64,000 nt of DNA from Chryseobacterium endalhagicum (GCF_016745235.1 NZ_JAELVM010000003.1:558001-622000); one strand, 5' to 3'; shown: positions 7,057 to 16,638, numbered from the stretch's first letter. Notes: generated from the letters alone by a model not told the origin. Program-made: numbers and translations.

Positions 7057-9657
7057 TTATTTTTTAACGATTACTTTAGCTGTAGATTCGAAACCAAGGC
7101 CTTTTACCTTTACCATATAGGTTCCGTTCACTAAATTATTCGTAGAAACTGCTTTTTTGGAATCCGGTGAAATCTTATCTTCCGAAGAAACCAGTTTTCC
7201 GGACATATCATAAATCTCCAGGCTTACTTTTCCAATCGTAGTGCCTGGGAAGTTAATATAAAACTCGTCCTTAGCAGGGTTTGGATAGATGGAAATTTTA
7301 TTTTTAGCAGCCTGAACTTCTTCTGTTGACAATGCTGCACATGCCTCAGGAAGAGTAAAGCTTTCCGTCTGGTCGTTGATATTCTGCTTATTTCCAGCCG
7401 TAGCTCCTGTTCCTAAACCTCTTTTTGCAAAGACTCTCCAGATCATACATTTATCCACTCCGGCAGTTGTTGCCATTTCAGCCTGAAGTATAGCATCTCT
7501 GCCATCAATAAAAGTAGGATTACATGCCTGAAGCTTTAATGCGTCTGTTACCAGCTGAAGTACTCTTGCGCTTCCACTTGTGGCATTGGCTGTTACCTCG
7601 GATGCATAACCGTATTTTTCAACATACTTCCAGTGAAGATCCCATAGCATGGTTGCCCAGATAAATCCGATAGAGTGAACATCCGGAACAAGAACCCCAT
7701 TTTGATTGGCATACTCCATTCCGTTGGTATCTCCGTAAGTAAAGCCATTGATGGCAAAATCAGGAGAATATTTCGCAGGTCTGATACCACCTCCGGTTGT
7801 TGCCTGACCGATAGGATAAGTTCCCATTCCTCTTGGTACGGAAGCATTGTCGCCAGGTCTGTTCGTTACCATCAAGGCAAAGAAATCGGACCAGCCTTCT
7901 CCCATCTGCTCTCTGTCCGCATTTGAGTTTAAACAATTATATCCAGTACCTGTCATTCTGTTAGAGATTCCGTGACCGTACTCGTGGGTAACGATTCCGT
8001 TATCGAAACTTCCGTCATACTTGGCATCCACTCTTAAATCAACGTTAACTGTAGTACTTGCCGCCAGTTTTGCTTTAATATACTCTCCTTCAGCATTTGT
8101 AACCAGGATAGACGGTATTGTAACAGTAGCATCTGTCCCTCCCATATTAATTAAGGTAGAACCATTGGCAGTATTGTTATAGATAATAGTTCCAATAGCC
8201 CCTGCATTCTGAGTATTTTTCACTTTTACTGAAAATCCGCAAACGCCTCCTCTTTCTACCAGACCTATTTTTCCGGCTAATTCTCCGGCAGGCAATGCTG
8301 CACATCCGTCAATAACGCTGGCAAGCTTTATATCTCCGGTGATTCCTACATCATTAAGAGGAGTCCCAAACTGGGCAACACCAGCATTTACAATACGGCC
8401 AACAGCATCGGAAGGCGCGTTGTAAAACAGTTTACGGTTTGATCCCAACCACAGATACATCTGCATTACAGGGTTGTAGTTATCAGGATAAGAGGCAAAA
8501 TTGGCATTGTTGAAGCCTCCGCCATCCTGAGATTGGGCAAAAACCTCATCATCATCAAGGCCTCCGTTTCCAAAGTTATTGCTCTGGAAGTTTCTTATAG
8601 ATTCGGTAAACCCGAACTTATAGAAAATATCATGTACTTTATTGCTTATATAAAACAAATTCGTGGTAGCAGCAGACAGATTAGCAGAAGCTAAAGCCGT
8701 TGAGCTGTACGGGAAATCAAAGTTTCTTGCTGCCCCGCCATCCGGAGAAATCCCGAATGTGTCCTCATCATCATCTTTATCATCATAAGCATATACGTTG
8801 TTTCCTCTTGTGGTTGTATAATGGTTAGTTACATTAGAATGCCATCCTTCCGGTGAAGACGTAATAAGCCATGGATTGTTTACAATAGCTCTTGTTCCAA
8901 ACGTAGGAGATTCTACGGGTAATGGGAAAACGTTGTAGGAAGCATTATCCGGTGCTAAAGTCACCAAATTACTGTTACTTGCAGGGTAAGCCGTTTCTAT
9001 CTGAGGCAGGGAAGCCATTGTATTTTCACCGTGAGCAAATGCTTCATCATGGAAATTACATGAAAGGTTCAGATCAAGCTTACTTAGAATTTTCCCGGTA
9101 TGGGCATCAACCAGAATATTCCAGTGGTTTGATGTTTTAGGTACATGTACCAGATACTCATAGGCCAGTCGCAGGTTTTGAGTTTCATCTGCTGTGTACA
9201 TCAGCCTTTGTTTGGCTGCTGTCAGTTTATTAGGTCCTTTTTCGAAAAAGTTCATGATCGGAAGTCTGGAAACCTCCTCATTCCCTAAATCTTCAGCAAT
9301 TCTCTGCAATGCTGCTTCTTTTGTAATTCCTACCGTAGCAGAAGTAGATCCGTTATAATCTTTTAAAAAGTTATCTGAATAATAAACAACTTTATTATCC
9401 TTAATTAACACGGTTCCTGCAGTACCATACACCGGCATTCCGTTATAGGTCTGATGGAACTTTACAACTTCTCCGCTCATTGACTTTGAAGGGTCAACAT
9501 TATCAATGACGAAATTGGTAAGATCGTTCTTCTTATATTCTCTGGTTTTGTTTTGAGAAATATAATCTTTAATCAGCTTATTGTTATCCTGAGAAAATAA
9601 ACTAATAGGAAATGCTGTGAATACAGCAAACAAAAGAGGTAGAGTTATCTTTTTCAT
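7057..9657 (-). CDS. Secreted M36 (fungalysin-like) metallopeptidase with PA domain and T9SS signal
   Basis: 866 residues. Signal peptide 1-22; an FTP/PepSY-like propeptide (about 25-200); an M36 catalytic domain with zinc motif HEYGH (558-562) and third ligand Glu587 in GEGWSD; a protease-associated (PA) domain inserted at about 415-550 just before the catalytic helix; and a type A T9SS sorting domain from YPNP (about 790) to IVKK. It should be an extracellular zinc endopeptidase cleared of its propeptide after export. The key residues are all present. Confidence 0.93.
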   Translation of the reverse strand: MKKITLPLLFAVFTAFPISLFSQDNNKLIKDYISQNKTREYKKNDLTNFVIDNVDPSKSMSGEVVKFHQTYNGMPVYGTAGTVLIKDNKVVYYSDNFLKDYNGSTSATVGITKEAALQRIAEDLGNEEVSRLPIMNFFEKGPNKLTAAKQRLMYTADETQNLRLAYEYLVHVPKTSNHWNILVDAHTGKILSKLDLNLSCNFHDEAFAHGENTMASLPQIETAYPASNSNLVTLAPDNASYNVFPLPVESPTFGTRAIVNNPWLITSSPEGWHSNVTNHYTTTRGNNVYAYDDKDDDEDTFGISPDGGAARNFDFPYSSTALASANLSAATTNLFYISNKVHDIFYKFGFTESIRNFQSNNFGNGGLDDDEVFAQSQDGGGFNNANFASYPDNYNPVMQMYLWLGSNRKLFYNAPSDAVGRIVNAGVAQFGTPLNDVGITGDIKLASVIDGCAALPAGELAGKIGLVERGGVCGFSVKVKNTQNAGAIGTIIYNNTANGSTLINMGGTDATVTIPSILVTNAEGEYIKAKLAASTTVNVDLRVDAKYDGSFDNGIVTHEYGHGISNRMTGTGYNCLNSNADREQMGEGWSDFFALMVTNRPGDNASVPRGMGTYPIGQATTGGGIRPAKYSPDFAINGFTYGDTNGMEYANQNGVLVPDVHSIGFIWATMLWDLHWKYVEKYGYASEVTANATSGSARVLQLVTDALKLQACNPTFIDGRDAILQAEMATTAGVDKCMIWRVFAKRGLGTGATAGNKQNINDQTESFTLPEACAALSTEEVQAAKNKISIYPNPAKDEFYINFPGTTIGKVSLEIYDMSGKLVSSEDKISPDSKKAVSTNNLVNGTYMVKVKGLGFESTAKVIVKK

Positions 9658-9674
9658 TTTTACTATTAAACGGG

Positions 9675-9682
9675 CAAATCTA
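9675..9682 (-). promoter_or_regulatory. -7 element of the M36 protease gene
   Basis: TAGATTTG on the minus strand, 18 bases before the ATG. No convincing -33 element; the upstream DNA is very AT-rich. Confidence 0.45.
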
Positions 9683-9782
9683 CAAATAATTCACATTTAA
9701 AATATTGAAAAATAAAATTATTTTAAAAAATAAAAGCAATTGGTAGAAAATTATAATAAAACACCTTAATTATTACTTTATC

Positions 9783-9941
9783 AATGGAGTGTTTTTTGGG
9801 GATGCGGGTTTGAGTTGGAGTGTTTTAGAGTTGGATCGTTTTTGGGTTTCAGGTTGCAGAATTTTGAGATTGAAGATTGTAAATGCAGAAATATTGAATG
9901 AACGGCAAATATCTGGTGGCTGAGGCTCCCGAAGCCACCAG
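9783..9941 (-). repeat. Composite element: REP-like stem-loop (copy 2) plus C-rich tract
   Basis: On the minus strand a stem CTGGTGGCT / AGCCACCAG closes the loop TCGGGAGCCTC (9913-9941). It is followed by GATATTTGCCGTTCATTCAA and, after a linker, by a degenerate tract of CCAACTC and CCCGCATCC words (to 9783). The tract faces the M36 promoter. The whole 356-base gap 9658-10013 holds this element, the M36 promoter region and the VWA-gene terminator. Confidence 0.7.
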
Positions 9942-9960
9942 TAGTACTATCCAGCCAATA

Positions 9961-9990
9961 AAAAAGCCGCTCAGGTAAATGAGCGACTTC
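9961..9990 (-). terminator. Terminator of the VWA-protein gene
   Basis: AAGCCGCTCA / TGAGCGACTT stem, six-base loop, A run on the template side. Nearly the same hairpin and flank serve rpsA at 11581. Confidence 0.75.
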
Positions 9991-10013
9991 TATAATCAAT
10001 GGGTCCGTCCGGC

Positions 10014-11432
10014 TTATTTTTTAATTATTTTTTCTGAATAGATTTCGTTCTTATCATTGATAACATTCACGATATAAACCCCTTCTTTTCTGGAGCTGAT
10101 ATCAATATCTATTTCTTTTTGATTGCGTAATACTTTATTGTACACTGCATTTCCGTTCAGATCTCTGATTTCCAGCCGTCCTGATTCAAGGTTGTTTTTC
10201 AGAATTACTTTAAACAATCCGTTGGTAGGATTGGATGTCAGGGTAAACATTTTTTCTTTTGGCTGGGCACTTCTCAGTACAGGACATTTCATATTAATAT
10301 CATAATCAAAATAAGGATAATTATTCCAGCTGTAAGCAATCTTATATTCTCCGTTCTGAAGATATACCATACTTATTCTGAACTTCTGCAGGCCTGTAGC
10401 TCCGTTACTTGCCGGATAATTAAAATCCGACGGCTGAAAAAAATAATTGTAGAAATTCCCGGGACCAAAGGAAGGATTAAATGTTACCGGGTATACAGTT
10501 CCATCCTCTAAACCTATGAGCTCCAGTCTCATATTGACCAAAGTAGCTCCGGCAGGAAGGTTATAATATCCCCCAATACCGGACGTACTTTCTATACATT
10601 CTCCCGGTTCATATCTGAAATCTATAGTCGCTAAATTACCTGAATTACAAATATTGGTGGCCAGCTCCTTCCAGTAATCCACTTCAGTATGTCCTATAAA
10701 AAAGCCATTGGGTCTGTTATAATACAGTCTTGGCAAAACACCATTATCAGGATCCGAGGTATTGGTTTCCAATGGTCCGGTATATAAGCCACCTGCACTG
10801 GAAATAGATGCTGCAGCGTTTAATGCCTGAGTATTTGTATTGGCATGAATCATTGTAAACTGGGCTTGTCTGCCAACTTTAAGCTTCACTACAGTATCAA
10901 ATGCCGCAGGATCATTAAAAGCTGTATTATTGTAATTAACAAGATAGGAGTCGTGAGGAGTTCCTGAATTCCTTTCTGCATCAGTAAACACAACAATCTT
11001 CAGAGGCTGGGCAATGTTTAAAGTATTCTGGATGCTTACAATATCTCCGTTAAAAACTCCACTGAAAGCATTTTCCATCAGCTCCAGGGACTCACGAAAA
11101 TAATCTCCAAAATCCAGACGTCTTTTAAAATTTGTTGCTGTGAAACCATCATTGGTAAAATCACTTTCAATATAAATTAAAGCTTTATTTACTCCGGCCG
11201 GGTTACCGTATATTCCGGCACCGTATTGTACAACTGCTACTCTATTTTCAGGATTACAGGCTAAAAGCTGCTCTATCAGTTTAACTGCGCCGCGTTTCAT
11301 GTGAACATAGCTGTCATTAGTAGTAGATCCTCCGTTATCGAGCATAATGATGTAATCTGAGGATTGCTGGGCATTAAGATTACCCAATGACATGATCAAT
11401 GCCACAAAGAAAAATAAGAATGTTTTTTTCAT
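10014..11432 (-). CDS. Secreted von Willebrand A-domain protein with T9SS signal
   Basis: 472 residues. Signal peptide (1-21, NLNAQ) followed directly by a VWA fold: YIIMLDNGGSTT carries the metal-site DxGxS form (Asp32, Ser36), with RVAVVQYGAG and the later strand IVVFTDAERN (a DxxR-like site). A middle beta region (about 270-385) has no family I recognise. The C-terminus (LTSNPTNGLFKV to IIKK) is a type A T9SS domain. Likely surface-bound or released, with a role in adhesion or metal-dependent binding; partner unknown. Confidence 0.82.
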   Translation of the reverse strand: MKKTFLFFFVALIMSLGNLNAQQSSDYIIMLDNGGSTTNDSYVHMKRGAVKLIEQLLACNPENRVAVVQYGAGIYGNPAGVNKALIYIESDFTNDGFTATNFKRRLDFGDYFRESLELMENAFSGVFNGDIVSIQNTLNIAQPLKIVVFTDAERNSGTPHDSYLVNYNNTAFNDPAAFDTVVKLKVGRQAQFTMIHANTNTQALNAAASISSAGGLYTGPLETNTSDPDNGVLPRLYYNRPNGFFIGHTEVDYWKELATNICNSGNLATIDFRYEPGECIESTSGIGGYYNLPAGATLVNMRLELIGLEDGTVYPVTFNPSFGPGNFYNYFFQPSDFNYPASNGATGLQKFRISMVYLQNGEYKIAYSWNNYPYFDYDINMKCPVLRSAQPKEKMFTLTSNPTNGLFKVILKNNLESGRLEIRDLNGNAVYNKVLRNQKEIDIDISSRKEGVYIVNVINDKNEIYSEKIIKK

Positions 11433-11580
11433 GGTTACTATTTTAAATTTAGTCGGCTAAAAATAATATTTTTTCCCAATTTGATGAAATATTTCAACCA
11501 TAATTAAAATAAATTAAAAAATACATCCAAAACATCCATTATTTCAATGTTAAACGTTTTTTATCTATTATATGAAAACA

Positions 11581-11612
11581 AAAAAAGCCGCTCAAATAAA
11601 TGAGCGGCTCTG
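11581..11612 (-). terminator. rpsA terminator
   Basis: AGCCGCTCA - AATAAA - TGAGCGGCT with flanking A/T, 20 bases past the rpsA stop. It closely resembles the terminator at 9961. Confidence 0.85.
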
Positions 11613-11632
11613 TATGATCAATGGTTCAAAGA

Positions 11633-13423
11633 TTATTTACCTTCTTCCATTTTTCTTTTCAATTCTGCTAATGCATCGATATCTCCAAGAGTTGATCTTT
11701 CTTCGTTGTTTGAAGAAGAAGATACATTTCTAGAAGAGATGTCCTTCATATTTTTCTTCTCCTCGTCTCTGAAAATTCCAGTGTGAGAAACAACTACTCT
11801 TTTGAATTCTTTGTTGAATTCGATCACTTTGAACTGAGCATCTTCACCTTTCTTGATTTTAGATCCATCTTCTTTCTCTAATAATCTTGATGGGCAGAAA
11901 GCTTCTACTTCTACGTCTTCGAACTGTACAGAAGCTCCTTTATCGTGAACCTCTACAGCTTTACCAGCGTGGATAGTACCTTCAGCATACTTAGTTTCGA
12001 ATTTATCCCAAGGGTTTTCAGTCAATTGCTTGTGACCTAGAGATAATCTTCTAGCCTGGATGTCTAATTCAAGAACGATAACATTAAGTTTATCACCTAC
12101 TGCACAGAACTCAGATGGGTGCTTGATTTTCTTAGTCCAAGAAAGATCAGAGATGTAGATTAATCCGTCGATACCTTCTTCTAACTCTACGAATACACCA
12201 AAGTTAGTGAAGTTTCTTACAGTTCCTACATGCTGAGATCCTACCGGATACTTAGCTTCGATGTTCTCCCATGGATCTTTAGATAACTGCTTGATACCAA
12301 GAGAAATTTTTCTCTCTTCTCTGTCTAGTGTTAATACTTCAGCTTCTACTTCATCACCTACCTTCACGAAGTCTCCTGCAGATCTTAAGTGAGTAGACCA
12401 AGACATTTCAGAAACGTGGATCAATCCTTCTACACCTGGAGCGATTTCTACGAATGCACCATAGTCAGCAAGAACTACTACTTTTCCTTTTACTTTGTCT
12501 CCTACTTTCATGTCAGCAGAAAGAGCATCCCAAGGATGAGCTTCTAGCTGCTTCATACCTAACTGGATTCTTGTTTTCTCATCATCGAAATCAAGGATTA
12601 CAACTTTCACAGTCTGTCCGTCCTCAAGGATTTCAGATGGGTGGTTCACTCTAGACCAAGAAAGGTCTGTAATGTGGATCAATCCATCTACACCTCCTAA
12701 GTCAATGAATACACCGTAAGAAGTAATATTCTTAACAGTACCTTCAAGAACCTGACCTTTTTCAAGCTGCGCGATGATTTCTTTTTTCTGACCTTCGATA
12801 TCTGCTTCGATCAATGCTTTGTGAGATACTACTACGTTTTTGAACTCTGGGTTGATTTTCACAACTTTGAACTCCATAGTTTTACCTACGAACTGATCGT
12901 AATCTTTAATTGGCTTAACATCAATCTGAGAACCTGGTAAGAATGCTTCGATTCCGTGTACGTCAACGATCATACCTCCTTTAGTTCTAGACTTAACAAA
13001 ACCGTTAACGATTTCTCCAGTTTCGTGAAGTTCGTTTACTCTATCCCAAGCTTTAAGCGTTCTTGCTTTTCTGTGAGATAACTGTAATTGTCCGGTTTTG
13101 TCTTCTCTTCTGTCTACCATTACTTCCACATCGTCTCCTACTTTAAGACCTGGGTTGTAACGGAATTCGTTAAGAGAAATAACACCTTCAGATTTGAAAT
13201 CGATGTCTACGATAGCTTCTTTATCCGTCAATCTTACAACTTTACCAACGATAACGTCGTTATCATTTAAGCTGCTTAGAGATCCGTTATAGATTTCTTC
13301 TAAATCGCTTTTCTCTTTTCTTGCATCTGCATCAAGACCTGATTCGAATGAATCCCAATCAAATTGTTCTGGTGCTACGTTTTGGTTTAATAAAACCTCT
13401 GCTGAATTTGTCTCTTTTGACAT
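11633..13423 (-). CDS. rpsA: 30S ribosomal protein S1
   Basis: 596 residues containing six S1 RNA-binding motifs in tandem (for example GTVKNITSYGVFIDLGGVDG and KVVVLADYGAFVEIAPG), the long bacterial form. S1 brings mRNA to the 30S subunit. The acidic N-terminus and the Ser/Lys-rich tail are usual for Bacteroidota. Single leftward gene with its own promoter and terminator. Confidence 0.97.
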   Translation of the reverse strand: MSKETNSAEVLLNQNVAPEQFDWDSFESGLDADARKEKSDLEEIYNGSLSSLNDNDVIVGKVVRLTDKEAIVDIDFKSEGVISLNEFRYNPGLKVGDDVEVMVDRREDKTGQLQLSHRKARTLKAWDRVNELHETGEIVNGFVKSRTKGGMIVDVHGIEAFLPGSQIDVKPIKDYDQFVGKTMEFKVVKINPEFKNVVVSHKALIEADIEGQKKEIIAQLEKGQVLEGTVKNITSYGVFIDLGGVDGLIHITDLSWSRVNHPSEILEDGQTVKVVILDFDDEKTRIQLGMKQLEAHPWDALSADMKVGDKVKGKVVVLADYGAFVEIAPGVEGLIHVSEMSWSTHLRSAGDFVKVGDEVEAEVLTLDREERKISLGIKQLSKDPWENIEAKYPVGSQHVGTVRNFTNFGVFVELEEGIDGLIYISDLSWTKKIKHPSEFCAVGDKLNVIVLELDIQARRLSLGHKQLTENPWDKFETKYAEGTIHAGKAVEVHDKGASVQFEDVEVEAFCPSRLLEKEDGSKIKKGEDAQFKVIEFNKEFKRVVVSHTGIFRDEEKKNMKDISSRNVSSSSNNEERSTLGDIDALAELKRKMEEGK

Positions 13424-13543
13424 TTTCTAATAAAATTTGTATTCCTTCTTTTTTAACGGTTTGATAAATGCGGATTAAAAAATACGGAAGTAATTAATTA
13501 TAAGTAATTTACTCTTCAAACCTTTTCGCCCCAAAAGTGGGTG

Positions 13544-13574
13544 CAAAGATAAGGATTTTATTTTATATTACCAA
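13544..13574 (-). promoter_or_regulatory. rpsA promoter
   Basis: Minus-strand TTG (13572-13574), 20 bases, then TATCTTTG (13551 down to 13544). Transcription would start near 13540, giving an rpsA leader of about 115 bases, long enough to hold a regulatory structure; none was recognised. Confidence 0.7.
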
Positions 13575-13691
13575 TGGATTACGCTGTCTTTCTTATTAGA
13601 AATCAAGCACAAACTTTAGGGTTCATGTAATGCATCCGTTCCATGAAGTGTTTTAATAAAAGAACCTGTACCATTCACAAATACACCAGCC

Positions 13692-14960
13692 ATGCAAAAA
13701 ACACTTCTTCTGTTTTTAATCAGCTTATTTTCATATAGTATGAACACGGTAAAAGCCTGTACCATATTTTCCTGCTCCAGAGGTGGAGAAACCTTCGTTG
13801 CTGCCAATGAAGATGATATGACGCCTTTTACCAGAATCTGGTATAACCCAGCCTCTAAAGACCGTTACGGCTCTGTCAGCTTCGGGGCTCCGGATATGCA
13901 GGCCGCCGCAGCAATGAATGAATACGGACTGTTCTATGATTTTGCAGCAGCCAACTACGACCTGAGTAAACTGACCCTGAAAAATCCCTATAAAGGAGAT
14001 CTGATGTGGGAAATATTAGGAAAATGCAAAACCGTAAAAGAAGCCATGGTCCTTCTGAAAAAATATGACTTTGCTATATCTGCCAAAGCTTTATTAGCCG
14101 ACAAGGAAGGAAACTCTATCGTGATCACTCCCGGAGGTATCACAGAAAAGACAGGCGATTTTCAGGTGAATTCCAACTGCAATATGATCAATGGAAAACT
14201 GTCATGCAGAAGGCCGGACATCGCCAATGAAATGCTTGCCACTTCCAAGGAAAACAATATTGGGTTTCTGAAAACTATTTTAGACAAGACCCATCAGGAA
14301 GGAGAACTGAACACTTTATATTCTACCATCTGCGATCTTAAAAAAGGAATTATCTATGTGTATCTTTTTCACGATTACAATACCGTTTATAAGATTGATT
14401 TAAAATCTGAACTGAAAAAAGGATATCACATAGAAAATCTGGCTGATCATTTCCCTGCTTCATTTGCTTATGAAAGCTTCTCCAAAAATCATGCTTTATA
14501 CCTTAAAGAATCTATTTTCAAGGAAATGCTGGAGAAAGGGACAGAAACCACCATTGACCGTTATATTGCAGAAAGTAAAAAATCAGATCCAAAAAATAAA
14601 AATCTGGATCCCGCCTTACTGGAAGCTGCTTTACAGCTTATCAAATATTCATGGAACGAACATCATAATGGTGCCATGTGGGATTATTGGTTCAGTAAAC
14701 CCACCGGATACGACTACAAACCGTACAAAGATTCCCGCCTGAATTCCGCTGAAAAACTGTTAACATACCTCAGCATCAAAGAAGAAAAAGATCTCAAACT
14801 CCGCAATTTCATGTACGAAATGACCGGCTTCATCAATTTCACCCAGGGAAATACCGCTGCCGCTAAAGAATTCTACGAAAAAGCCATTGCCAACCCTGAT
14901 GAAACATATCCGGTTACTTTACTGCGCGGGAAAGAAATGCTGGGCAGGCTGAAGTTGTGA
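13692..14960 (+). CDS. Exported Ntn-hydrolase (C45/choloylglycine-hydrolase-like acylase)
   Basis: 422 residues. The signal peptide ends VKA and the next residue is Cys23 (ACTIFSC), followed by VAANEDDM: an N-terminal Cys nucleophile and the Asn/Asp pair typical of Ntn-hydrolases of the penicillin acylase/C45 type (linear amide hydrolases). Here signal peptidase cleavage itself would expose the catalytic Cys. The central region fits the alpha-beta-beta-alpha core; the C-terminal 100 residues look like a helical TPR-like tail (FTQGNTAAAKEFYEKAI). Acts on an amide bond in the periplasm; substrate unknown. A lipoprotein reading is less likely because Lys precedes the Ala. Confidence 0.75.
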   Translation: MQKTLLLFLISLFSYSMNTVKACTIFSCSRGGETFVAANEDDMTPFTRIWYNPASKDRYGSVSFGAPDMQAAAAMNEYGLFYDFAAANYDLSKLTLKNPYKGDLMWEILGKCKTVKEAMVLLKKYDFAISAKALLADKEGNSIVITPGGITEKTGDFQVNSNCNMINGKLSCRRPDIANEMLATSKENNIGFLKTILDKTHQEGELNTLYSTICDLKKGIIYVYLFHDYNTVYKIDLKSELKKGYHIENLADHFPASFAYESFSKNHALYLKESIFKEMLEKGTETTIDRYIAESKKSDPKNKNLDPALLEAALQLIKYSWNEHHNGAMWDYWFSKPTGYDYKPYKDSRLNSAEKLLTYLSIKEEKDLKLRNFMYEMTGFINFTQGNTAAAKEFYEKAIANPDETYPVTLLRGKEMLGRLKL

Positions 14961-15043
14961 TGTGGCTTGTGAATAGTGTATTTTGCTTTGCCAGTCAATG
15001 GTGAATTTTTTAAGGGCAGGTTTAGATATTTGAGACGGTATTA

Positions 15044-15280
15044 CTGGTGGCTTCGGGAGCCTCAGCCGCCAGATAGTTGCCGTTTATTCAATATTTCTGA
15101 ATTCACAGCCTAAAACGCTCCCACCCAAAAACTCAAAACGCTCCAACCCTCCTACTCTCATTATTCACATCCCGTATCCCCGAAACCCAAAAACTCTCAA
15201 ACTCTCAAACTCTCAAACTCTCATACTCTCCAACCCTCCTACTCACACACTCGCAACCCGCATCACAAACTCTCCACCCA
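15044..15280 (+). repeat. Composite element: REP-like stem-loop (copy 3) plus C-rich tract
   Basis: Stem CTGGTGGCT / AGCCGCCAG closes the loop TCGGGAGCCTC (15044-15072). Then follow GATAGTTGCCGTTTATTCAA and a long C-rich tract of degenerate CCAACCCTCC, CCCGAAACCC and AAACTCTC words ending just before the dbpA promoter. It fills most of the 339-base gap 14961-15299. The left part of the gap (14967-15012) carries, inverted, words also found at 31292-31520. Confidence 0.7.
15191..15230 (+). repeat. Octamer tandem repeat, five units
   Basis: Four exact AAACTCTC units and a fifth with one change (ATACTCTC), within the C-rich tract upstream of the dbpA-like gene. Confidence 0.9.
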
Positions 15281-15287
15281 AATTCAC

Positions 15288-15295
15288 TACCTTTG
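15288..15295 (+). promoter_or_regulatory. -7 element of the dbpA-like gene, leaderless start
   Basis: TACCTTTG ends at 15295 and the ATG begins at 15300. With a start site 4-6 bases past the element the mRNA would begin at or next to the start codon. Confidence 0.65.
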
Positions 15296-15299
15296 CAGC

Positions 15300-16607
15300 A
15301 TGGAACTACAATCAATTTATCAAAAGCTGCAGATTCAGGACATGAATCAGATGCAAAAATCTGCTTATAAAACTACTGAAAACAACACGGATGTTGTCTT
15401 GCTTTCGCCTACAGGTTCAGGAAAAACACTCGCTTTTTTATTCCCTGTTCTCCGAAATCTTAAAAAGGATGTTTCCGGAATTCAGGCATTGATTTTAGTT
15501 CCGGCGAGAGAATTAGCATTGCAGATTGAGCAGGTTTTCAAATCTATGGGAACAGATTTTAAGGTTTCCGTATGTTATGGCGGTCATGATAAAAAGATTG
15601 AAGTCAATAATCTGATTGAAGCTCCGGCGGTTCTGATCGGAACTCCGGGAAGAGTGGTTTATCATTTAAGAAATAACAATTTTGATCCTAAAACGATTAA
15701 AACATTGGTTCTGGATGAATTTGATAAAGCCCTGGAATTAGGCTTTCATGAAGATATGGAATTTATTTCCAATGCTCTGAAGGGTCTTTCGCAAAGAATT
15801 CTGACCTCAGCCACAGCAATGGACGAGATTCCGAAGTTTACAGGCTTAAAAAATGAAAAGATCATTGACTTTTTAAAATTAAGTGAAGTAAAGCCGGATA
15901 TCCAACTGAGAAAAGTTATGACCATTTCTGAGGAAAAACTGGACACACTGTTTAACCTAATCTGCAAAATAGGAAACAAAAGAACGCTGATCTTCTGTAA
16001 CCACCGTGAGGCTGTAGACCGTATTTCTGATCTTCTGGCTGAAAAAGGAATCGACCGGGAGACTTTCCACGGCGGTATGGAACAGGACGAAAGAGAACGC
16101 GCTCTTTTGAAATTCAGAAATGATTCTGCAAGGATTCTGATCACCACAGATCTGGCTTCCCGCGGCCTGGATGTTCCTGAGGTGGAATCCATTGTTCATT
16201 ATCAACTTCCCCCTAAAGAAGATGCTTTCATCCACAGAAACGGCCGTACCGCAAGAATGAATGCCAAAGGTTTCGCCTACCTGATCATGACTGCAGACGA
16301 AAATTTCCCGTTCATTAAAAGTAATACACCGGAAGAAAGTGTGGAAGGCTTCAATAAAGTTCCTGAAAAAACACCTTTCCAGACCATTTACATCAGTGCC
16401 GGAAAAAAGGATAAAGTAAATAAAGTGGATATTGTAGGCTACCTGATTAAAAAGGGAGAACTTCAGAAAGAGGATATCGGCGTTATTGAAGTGAAAGATA
16501 CCACTTCTTACGTTGCTGTATCAAGAAATAAAGTAGCTTCTGTTTTGAGAAAATTAAGTACAGAAAAACTGAAAGGTAAAAAAGTAAAAATGGAAGTAGC
16601 TTATTAA
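15300..16607 (+). CDS. dbpA: DEAD-box RNA helicase, DbpA-like
   Basis: 435 residues with the helicase motifs in order: SPTGSGKT (36-43), PARELALQ (69-76), GTPGR (115-119), motif II as DEFD (139-142) instead of DEAD, SAT (170-172), TTDLASRGLD (282-291) and HRNGRTAR (312-319). The last 75 residues (TIYISAGKKDKVNKVDIVGYL onward) match the DbpA RNA-binding domain that targets 23S rRNA hairpin 92. Probable role: ATP-driven remodelling in 50S assembly. The symbol rests on the C-terminal domain. Confidence 0.88.
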   Translation: MELQSIYQKLQIQDMNQMQKSAYKTTENNTDVVLLSPTGSGKTLAFLFPVLRNLKKDVSGIQALILVPARELALQIEQVFKSMGTDFKVSVCYGGHDKKIEVNNLIEAPAVLIGTPGRVVYHLRNNNFDPKTIKTLVLDEFDKALELGFHEDMEFISNALKGLSQRILTSATAMDEIPKFTGLKNEKIIDFLKLSEVKPDIQLRKVMTISEEKLDTLFNLICKIGNKRTLIFCNHREAVDRISDLLAEKGIDRETFHGGMEQDERERALLKFRNDSARILITTDLASRGLDVPEVESIVHYQLPPKEDAFIHRNGRTARMNAKGFAYLIMTADENFPFIKSNTPEESVEGFNKVPEKTPFQTIYISAGKKDKVNKVDIVGYLIKKGELQKEDIGVIEVKDTTSYVAVSRNKVASVLRKLSTEKLKGKKVKMEVAY

Positions 16608-16638
16608 GACTAAGGTTAAGACTTTATCATATTCAGCC

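Noticed and set aside
15100..15280. CRISPR array in the repeated region before dbpA
   Set aside because: Units are 8 bases or irregular words, with no spacers of regular length and no cas genes nearby.
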